A stretch of 64,000 nt of DNA, taken from NCBI RefSeq assembly GCF_009907385.1, contig NZ_JAAATR010000024.1, positions 1 to 64,000 of the forward strand. Reading direction: 5' to 3'. The position numbers were made by a program, and so were the translations under genes. This document shows positions 58,189 through 64,000 of this stretch, in pieces (the stretch's first letter is position 1; each line of letters starts with the position of its first letter). The notes beneath the pieces are model-generated. The model made no database searches, was not told where the DNA came from, and was given only the letters and a program-made list of their open reading frames with translations. The stretch is from Atlantibacter hermannii. GTDB lineage: Bacteria > Pseudomonadota > Gammaproteobacteria > Enterobacterales > Enterobacteriaceae.

Positions 58189-58830
58189 ATGAAACCGTAT
58201 CAACGCCAGTTTATTGAATTTGCGCTCAACAAACAGGTATTGAAGTTCGGCGAGTTTACGCTGAAGTCCGGGCGTAAAAGCCCCTATTTCTTCAATGCCG
58301 GGCTGTTCAATACCGGTCGTGATCTGGCGTTGTTGGGGCGCTTTTATGCCGAGGCGCTGGTGGATTCCGGCATCGATTTTGATTTGCTGTTTGGGCCAGC
58401 TTATAAAGGCATTCCGATTGCCACCACCACGGCGGTCGCGCTTGCCGAGCACCATGACCGGGATGTGCCGTACTGCTTTAACCGTAAAGAAGCTAAAGAT
58501 CATGGTGAAGGCGGCACGCTCGTAGGAAGCCCGCTGGAAGGCCGTATTATGCTGGTGGATGATGTGATTACCGCCGGTACGGCGATCCGCGAATCTATGG
58601 AAATTATTCAGGCGCACGGCGCTACGCTTGCGGGTGTGCTGATTTCCCTCGATCGCCAGGAGCGTGGGCGCGCGGACATTTCAGCGATTCAGGAAGTGGA
58701 GCGCGACTACGGTTGCCAGGTGATTTCTATCATCACGCTGAAAGATCTGATTGCGTATCTGGAAGAGCGCCCGGAAATGGCTGACCATCTGGCTGCGGTG
58801 CAGGCGTATCGCGAAGAATATGGAATTTAA
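58189..58830 (+). CDS. pyrE: Orotate phosphoribosyltransferase
   Basis: Converts orotate and PRPP to OMP in pyrimidine synthesis. The product is 213 residues beginning [20 protein letters not shown]. The PRPP-binding motif [16 protein letters not shown] and the catalytic loop [13 protein letters not shown] are present. I chose the ATG at 58189, with an AGAAGGAG ribosome site; an upstream in-frame reading to 58123 crosses the attenuator and is not coding. It is followed by a terminator shared with slmA. Confidence 0.98.
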   Translation: MKPYQRQFIEFALNKQVLKFGEFTLKSGRKSPYFFNAGLFNTGRDLALLGRFYAEALVDSGIDFDLLFGPAYKGIPIATTTAVALAEHHDRDVPYCFNRKEAKDHGEGGTLVGSPLEGRIMLVDDVITAGTAIRESMEIIQAHGATLAGVLISLDRQERGRADISAIQEVERDYGCQVISIITLKDLIAYLEERPEMADHLAAVQAYREEYGI

Positions 58831-58836
58831 ATAAGT

Positions 58837-58863
58837 AAAAAGGCCGGAACTCCGGCCTTTTTT
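58837..58863. terminator. Bidirectional terminator between pyrE and slmA
   Basis: A 12-bp stem AAAAAGGCCGGA/TCCGGCCTTTTT with a 2-base gap at the tip serves convergent pyrE and slmA. It touches the slmA stop codon. Confidence 0.9.
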
Positions 58864-59458
58864 ATTGAAGCTGTGAAGCCAGCAGCGGCCAGCGCGCGTC
58901 AAAATCCGCGGTAGGGCTGTAGCGAAACTCACTGCGCACAAACCGCGACAGCATGCCTTCGCAAAACGCCAGCAGCTGGCCAGCCAGCAGCGTCTCGTCC
59001 GTTTCATACCCTTCGCCTTCACGCATTTTTCGCTCGCGTAAAACCTGACGCAGCTGCGCTTCAATACGCTCGAACAGTTGGTTAATGCGCCCTTGCAGGC
59101 GATCCTGTTCAAACATTAACGCATGGCCGGTCAGAATGCGGGTCAAGCCGGGGTTTTTTTCACCAAATCCCAGAATCAGTAGCATGATAAGACGCAGGCG
59201 CGAGGTCGTGTCTTTCTCATCTTTGAGGATCAGGTTAATCCGGGTAATCAGGCTATCTTCGATAAACTCGATAAGACTATCGAACATACGCGTTTTGCTG
59301 GGAAAATGGCGATACAGCGCCGCTTCCGAAACGCCAACCGAGGCCGCCAGTTTTGCTGTGGTAATGCGCTGACTGCCATCGCTTGATTCAAGCATTTGTG
59401 CCAGAGATTGAAGTATTTCTTCGCGACGATTCCGTTTCGCGGTTTGTTTTTCTGCCAT
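58862..59458 (-). CDS. slmA: Nucleoid occlusion factor SlmA
   Basis: TetR-fold DNA-binding protein that blocks FtsZ ring assembly over the chromosome. The product is 198 residues starting [17 protein letters not shown]. The [23 protein letters not shown] is at about 33-52. The family helical C-terminal domain ends [12 protein letters not shown] longer reading to 59506 is not family sequence. It is divergent in function from, but in the same direction as, dut-coaBC. Confidence 0.97.
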   Translation of the reverse strand: MAEKQTAKRNRREEILQSLAQMLESSDGSQRITTAKLAASVGVSEAALYRHFPSKTRMFDSLIEFIEDSLITRINLILKDEKDTTSRLRLIMLLILGFGEKNPGLTRILTGHALMFEQDRLQGRINQLFERIEAQLRQVLRERKMREGEGYETDETLLAGQLLAFCEGMLSRFVRSEFRYSPTADFDARWPLLASQLQ

Positions 59459-59572
59459 GATCTCAAATACCCCTGAAATAACGCAATTGTCAGGCGGCAT
59501 CCACATTATTACCGCAAGCTATTGCCTGCGGTTTTGTTTGTTATTAATGGGACGCGTAACGATAGGGGCGAA

Positions 59573-60031
59573 TTAACGCCGCCCGGAATGGCCGAAGCCG
59601 CCTTCACCACGAAGGGTGGCGTCAAAATCTTCCACCAAATTAAATTCCGCCTGAACGACGGGGACGAAGACCATCTGTGCGACACGTTCGCCCGGCTCGA
59701 TGGTAAAACTATCCTGTCCACGGTTCCAGACCGAGATCATCAACTGGCCCTGATAATCAGAATCAATTAATCCCACCAGGTTACCTAACACCACGCCATG
59801 CTTATGCCCGAGGCCGGAGCGCGGCAGGATCACCGCCGCCAGCGAAGGATCGGCAATATGGATAGCCAGCCCGGTCGGTAGCAGCGTGGTAGCGCCTGGC
59901 GCCAGCTCCACGGCGGCGTCAAGGCAGGCGCGCAGATCCAGGCCCGCAGAGCCGGAAGTGGCATAAGTCGGCAGCGGAAACTCTTTGCCCACGCGCGGGT
60001 CAAGGATCTTAACGTCGATTTTTTTCATCAT
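59573..60031 (-). CDS. dut: dUTP diphosphatase
   Basis: Trimeric dUTPase that hydrolyses dUTP to dUMP, keeping uracil out of DNA. The product is 151-152 residues (starts at 60031 or the next Met at 60028). The five motifs are visible, including [10 protein letters not shown] (I), [10 protein letters not shown] (II), [19 protein letters not shown] (III) and the P-loop-like GEGGFGHSG (V). It overlaps the end of coaBC by 23 bases, the conserved coaBC-dut coupling. Confidence 0.97.
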   Translation of the reverse strand: MMKKIDVKILDPRVGKEFPLPTYATSGSAGLDLRACLDAAVELAPGATTLLPTGLAIHIADPSLAAVILPRSGLGHKHGVVLGNLVGLIDSDYQGQLMISVWNRGQDSFTIEPGERVAQMVFVPVVQAEFNLVEDFDATLRGEGGFGHSGRR

Positions 60032-61223
60032 AACGGGTCACTATCTCGTCCAGTAAACGGTGGCCAAGGAGCGCTTTTCGCTCAAGCGGTAAAGCGAGTT
60101 CTCCATCCTGCCAGTAAAGGTGTAAAGCATTACTGTCGCTATTAAACCCCTGACCGGCTTGCGAGACATCATTGGCGCAAATCAAATCGAGGTTTTTACG
60201 GACACGTTTTTGCCGCGCATATTCTTCCACATTATTCGTTTCGGCGGCAAACCCGACGACATAAGGACGTGGGTTTTTCAGCGCAGCGACGCCAGCAACG
60301 ATATCCGGGTTTTTCACCATTCTGATGACCAGTTCATCGCCCTGTTTTTTGATTTTTTCATCGGCAACGGCGGCAGCGCGGTAGTCCGCCACCGCGGCGC
60401 AGCCAATAAAAATTTGCTGTTGTTGGGCGCGCGCCTGTACGGCGGCTTCCATTTCCAGGGCAGTCGTCACGTCGATACGCTCAACGCCCGCAGGGGTCGG
60501 CAGAGAGACCGGCCCGCTCACAAGGGTGACGTGGGCACCGCGCGCCGCCGCCGCCGTTGCAATGGCGAAACCCATCTTGCCTGAGCTGTGATTAGTGATG
60601 TAACGCACCGGGTCGAGCGGCTCGCGGGTGGGGCCGGCGGTTATCATGATGTTCAAATGTTGCAGATCGTTGACAGGCGAAAAATGGGCAACCGCCATAT
60701 CCACCAGCACCAGCGGATCGAGCATACGCCCCGGCCCCACGTCGCCGCACGCCTGGCTGCCGCTATCCGGCCCCCAAATCATCATCCCGCGCTCGGCGAG
60801 CACGTTGAGATTATGCTGGGTGGCGAGATTACGATACATCTGCTGGTTCATTGCCGGGACGACGGCGATGGGCGCAGGGGTAGCGAGGCAGATGGTGGTG
60901 ACTAAATCATTCGCCATACCCGCCGCGACACGAGCGATTAAATCCGCCGTCGCCGGGACGAGCATCACTAAATCCGCCCATTTACCCAGTTCGATGTGAC
61001 CCATGGCCGCTTCTGCCGCCGGGTCCAGCAAACTGTCTGAAACAGGGTAACCCGATACGGCTTGCAGACTCATGGGGGTGATAAAGGCTTTAGCCGCCTC
61101 CGTCATGGCCACCCGGACATCCGCGCCGCGCTCGCGCAGACGCCGCACCAGGTCTGGTGTTTTATAAGCAGCGATGCCGCCGCTTACCCCGAGAACAATT
61201 TTTTTACCGGCAATACCCGTCAT
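60009..61223 (-). CDS. coaBC: CoaBC: phosphopantothenoylcysteine synthetase/decarboxylase
   Basis: Bifunctional coenzyme A synthesis enzyme (also Dfp). The product is 404 residues. The N-terminal flavin decarboxylase CoaC (about 1-185) has [10 protein letters not shown], the FMN/substrate [10 protein letters not shown] and PAMNQQMY. The C-terminal synthetase CoaB (about 190-404) has [30 protein letters not shown] and [13 protein letters not shown]. Both active sites look complete. coaD, another CoA gene, lies 2.4 kb away at the window end. It is divergent from radC. Confidence 0.98.
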   Translation of the reverse strand: MTGIAGKKIVLGVSGGIAAYKTPDLVRRLRERGADVRVAMTEAAKAFITPMSLQAVSGYPVSDSLLDPAAEAAMGHIELGKWADLVMLVPATADLIARVAAGMANDLVTTICLATPAPIAVVPAMNQQMYRNLATQHNLNVLAERGMMIWGPDSGSQACGDVGPGRMLDPLVLVDMAVAHFSPVNDLQHLNIMITAGPTREPLDPVRYITNHSSGKMGFAIATAAAARGAHVTLVSGPVSLPTPAGVERIDVTTALEMEAAVQARAQQQQIFIGCAAVADYRAAAVADEKIKKQGDELVIRMVKNPDIVAGVAALKNPRPYVVGFAAETNNVEEYARQKRVRKNLDLICANDVSQAGQGFNSDSNALHLYWQDGELALPLERKALLGHRLLDEIVTRYDEKNRR

Positions 61224-61388
61224 AACCTGTTCCTGTCGCCGTATCGGAAAGCGGCTATTTTATCACATTCCCGAAAAGGGCGGACGTTGAGTAAAAATGA
61301 GTTTGCGAGATGTCGCGCAACCTCGTCACCGTCGCGTCGAGGACGCGTAAAAACTGTGCCATGATCCCCGCTACGACAAGGAGGGATA

Positions 61389-62063
61389 ATGAGCAGAAGA
61401 AAGAAAAAGCCCTGGGATGGCCCACGCGAAAAGCTACAGCGCTCCGGCGCAAAATCCCTGACAGACGTTGAATTACTGGCGATTTTCCTGCGCACCGGCA
61501 AGCGGGGTACGACGGTGATGGAGCTGGCTGAAAAATTGTACAACCACTTCGGCACGCTGCGCGGCTTATTGTCAGCCCCGCTTGACTGCTTTAAAACGAT
61601 AGGCGGGGTTGGCGAGGCGACGTACACGCAATTGCGCGCTATTGCTGAGCTGGGGCGACGCTATTCTGAGTCATGGATAGAGGAAGAAAAACCGCTGTTG
61701 AGCCCGGATATGACGCGCGAGTTTTTGCAGGGACAGCTCACGGATGAAGAGCGTGAAATATTTATGGTGATCTTTATGGATAACCAGCATCGCGTGATCA
61801 AACATACCCGAATGTTTTCCGGCACGCTTAGCTATGTTGAAGTGCATCCGCGTGAAATTGTGCGGGAAGCGATGAAGGTGAACGCCGCCGCGGTGATCCT
61901 TGCCCATAATCATCCGTCAGGCCATTCCGAGCCCAGTCTCGCGGATAAATCGATTACTGAGCGCATCATAAAATGCTGTGATTTCATGGATATTCGTGTG
62001 CTCGATCATCTGGTCATTGGCCGTGGGGAGTACGTTTCGTTTGCCGAACGGGGCTGGATTTAG
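61389..62063 (+). CDS. radC: RadC/YicR family JAMM-domain protein
   Basis: UPF0758/RadC protein of 224 residues. The N-terminal helix-hairpin-helix-like region (about 20-80, [11 protein letters not shown]) is followed by an MPN/JAMM domain with the zinc motif [14 protein letters not shown] and the upstream E of EVHPREI. Despite the name, the DNA-repair role originally given to radC was withdrawn; the function is unclear. The AAGGAGG ribosome site is strong. It is shorter at the N-terminus than some relatives but near normal size. Confidence 0.93.
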   Translation: MSRRKKKPWDGPREKLQRSGAKSLTDVELLAIFLRTGKRGTTVMELAEKLYNHFGTLRGLLSAPLDCFKTIGGVGEATYTQLRAIAELGRRYSESWIEEEKPLLSPDMTREFLQGQLTDEEREIFMVIFMDNQHRVIKHTRMFSGTLSYVEVHPREIVREAMKVNAAAVILAHNHPSGHSEPSLADKSITERIIKCCDFMDIRVLDHLVIGRGEYVSFAERGWI

Positions 62064-62105
62064 ATAAGTTTCAGCGATCCAAAGGGATCTTTGTCTGTTC
62101 GGGAC

Positions 62106-62134
62106 TTGAGCACCCGGCTTACACAGCGTATACT
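62106..62134 (+). promoter_or_regulatory. rpmBG promoter
   Basis: A sigma-70 promoter with -35 TTGAGC and -10 TATACT separated by 17 bases lies about 145 bases before the rpmB start. Its spacing and position fit the known ribosomal-protein promoter of E. coli; the long leader has no clear attenuator. Confidence 0.75.
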
Positions 62135-62258
62135 ACGCCACCTTTGAGAATCTCGGGTTTGGCATTTGGGCCTGGCAATCGTGGGTTCGCTTAGAACTGC
62201 GATAACCGGGCTGTAAAGCCTGACGAGGCGCCAATACCCCATACGAAGCTCGAGCTAA

Positions 62259-62516
<258 letters not shown>

Positions 62517-62533
62517 GTACTTAGAGGAAATAA

Positions 62534-62704
<171 letters not shown>

Positions 62705-62722
62705 TTTTAGTGATTTGTATGA

Positions 62723-62748
62723 AAACCCGGCTTATGCCGGGTTTTTTG
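62723..62748 (+). terminator. rpmG terminator
   Basis: A stem AACCCGGC/GCCGGGTT with loop TTAT and six T residues, 18 bases after the rpmG stop. Partial read-through to mutM is possible because mutM starts only 28 bases later. Confidence 0.9.
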
Positions 62749-62776
62749 CTTTCTGTCACCGTGAAAAGGAGCAACG

Positions 62777-63586
62777 ATGCCTGAGTTACCTGAGGTGGAA
62801 ACCAGCCGTCGCGGGATCGAACCGCATCTGGTCGGCGAAACCATCCTTCATGCCGTTGTGCGTAATGGCCGCCTGCGCTGGCCGGTTTCTGATGAAATCC
62901 ATGCGCTCAGCGATAAACCGGTTATCAGCGTCCAGCGGCGCGCCAAGTACCTGCTGATTGAATTACCGGATGGCTGGATCATCGTTCACCTTGGTATGTC
63001 CGGTAGCCTGCGGGTACTGCCGCATGACATGCCCGCTGAAAAACATGACCATGTCGATCTGGTGATGAGCAACGGGAAAGTGCTGCGTTATACCGACCCG
63101 CGTCGCTTCGGCGCATGGCTCTGGACGCCCTCTCTGGAAGGGCATAACGTTTTAGCGCACCTTGGCCCGGAGCCGCTGAGCGATGAGTTCAATGGCGAAT
63201 ACCTGCATCAAAAATGCGCCCGGAAAAAAGTCGCCATCAAGCCCTGGCTGATGGATAACAAACTGGTGGTGGGCGTCGGGAATATTTACGCCAGCGAATC
63301 GCTGTTTGCCGCCGGGATCCATCCCGATAAGCTGGCGCAGGCGCTCTCAAAAGAAGAGTGTGCGTTGCTGGCAACCGCGATAAAAGCGGTGCTGTTGCGT
63401 TCGATCGAGCAGGGCGGCACCACGCTGCGCGATTTTTTACAAAGCGACGGGAAGCCGGGGTATTTTGCCCAGGAGTTACAGGTTTACGGAAGGGAAGGCG
63501 AGCCGTGCCGGGTGTGTGGAACGCCGATTCAGGCAGGTAAGCACGGGCAACGCCGCACGTACTGGTGCCGACGCTGCCAGAAGTAA
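62777..63586 (+). CDS. mutM: Formamidopyrimidine-DNA glycosylase (Fpg)
   Basis: Base-excision repair bifunctional glycosylase/AP lyase for 8-oxoguanine and formamidopyrimidines. The product is 269 residues. After Met removal the catalytic PELPEVE terminus supplies Pro-1 and Glu-2. The conserved helix-two-turn-helix ([14 protein letters not shown]) and the C-terminal zinc finger [11 protein letters not shown]...YWCRRCQK are present. An AAAAGGAG ribosome site precedes the start. The 3' end is convergent with coaD with 7 bases between. Confidence 0.98.
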   Translation: MPELPEVETSRRGIEPHLVGETILHAVVRNGRLRWPVSDEIHALSDKPVISVQRRAKYLLIELPDGWIIVHLGMSGSLRVLPHDMPAEKHDHVDLVMSNGKVLRYTDPRRFGAWLWTPSLEGHNVLAHLGPEPLSDEFNGEYLHQKCARKKVAIKPWLMDNKLVVGVGNIYASESLFAAGIHPDKLAQALSKEECALLATAIKAVLLRSIEQGGTTLRDFLQSDGKPGYFAQELQVYGREGEPCRVCGTPIQAGKHGQRRTYWCRRCQK

Positions 63587-63593
63587 TGCGCGA

Positions 63594-64000
<407 letters not shown>

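Overview
This is a chromosomal window from a member of the Enterobacteriaceae in the Escherichia/Salmonella/Citrobacter/Klebsiella/Enterobacter group. Nearly every housekeeping gene reads as a full-length orthologue of an E. coli or Salmonella gene, with family residues in place. The genus cannot be fixed from the sequence alone. Gene order recalls the neighbourhood of oriC in E. coli K-12, but two blocks that lie on opposite sides of oriC there are joined here. The left block (about 1-40455) is the mobBA-polA-glnA-typA-yih-dtd-fabY region. The right block (about 40491-64000) is the yicH-xanP-recG-spoT-gmk-ligB-pyrE-coaD region in reversed orientation. The joint lies in the 35 bases between fabY and yicH, as expected for an inversion spanning oriC relative to K-12.

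Layout. 74-4146: molybdenum cofactor genes (mobB, mobA), yihD, the Cpx-linked srkA-dsbA pair and yihG. 4571-11143: polA, Spot 42 RNA, engB, CsrC RNA, yihI, a small membrane-anchored ORF, hemN and yshB. 11255-17516: the nitrogen-control genes glnA-glnL-glnG with sigma-54 and NtrC sites, then divergent typA. 17580-19480: an AT-rich island of three unrecognised genes plus a degraded tail. 19519-31026: the complete sulfo-EMP (sulfoquinovose) gene set ompL-yihOPQRSTU with divergent yihV-yihW. 31255-37439: an accessory sugar-acid catabolic cluster (iron-type dehydrogenase, two tandem DgoK-like kinases, an anion:cation symporter, a KDPG-type aldolase) followed by an IclR-type regulator. 37570-40455: yihX-yihY-dtd-fabY in overlapping array. 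40491-49807: yicH, xanP and the recG-trmH-spoT-rpoZ-gmk series. 50060-56361: ligB, a surface-polysaccharide-type O-acyltransferase, yicG and an orphan MurF-like ligase. 56405-64000: yicC, rph-pyrE, slmA, dut-coaBC, radC, rpmB-rpmG-mutM and the end of coaD.

How the genes work together. The ompL-yih block can take up a sulfoquinovoside, release sulfoquinovose, and isomerise, phosphorylate and cleave it to DHAP and sulfolactaldehyde, which is reduced to dihydroxypropanesulfonate. YihW is the regulator. All seven active-site positions checked in YihQ are present. The adjacent accessory cluster ends in an aldolase expected to give pyruvate and a triose phosphate from a phosphorylated 2-keto-3-deoxy sugar acid; its real substrate cannot be read from the sequence and it has no dehydratase gene. 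The AT-rich island has the layout of a secreted toxin-like protein followed by membrane-anchored immunity-like proteins, but that is inference. No tRNA, rRNA, insertion sequence, prophage or CRISPR array was seen.
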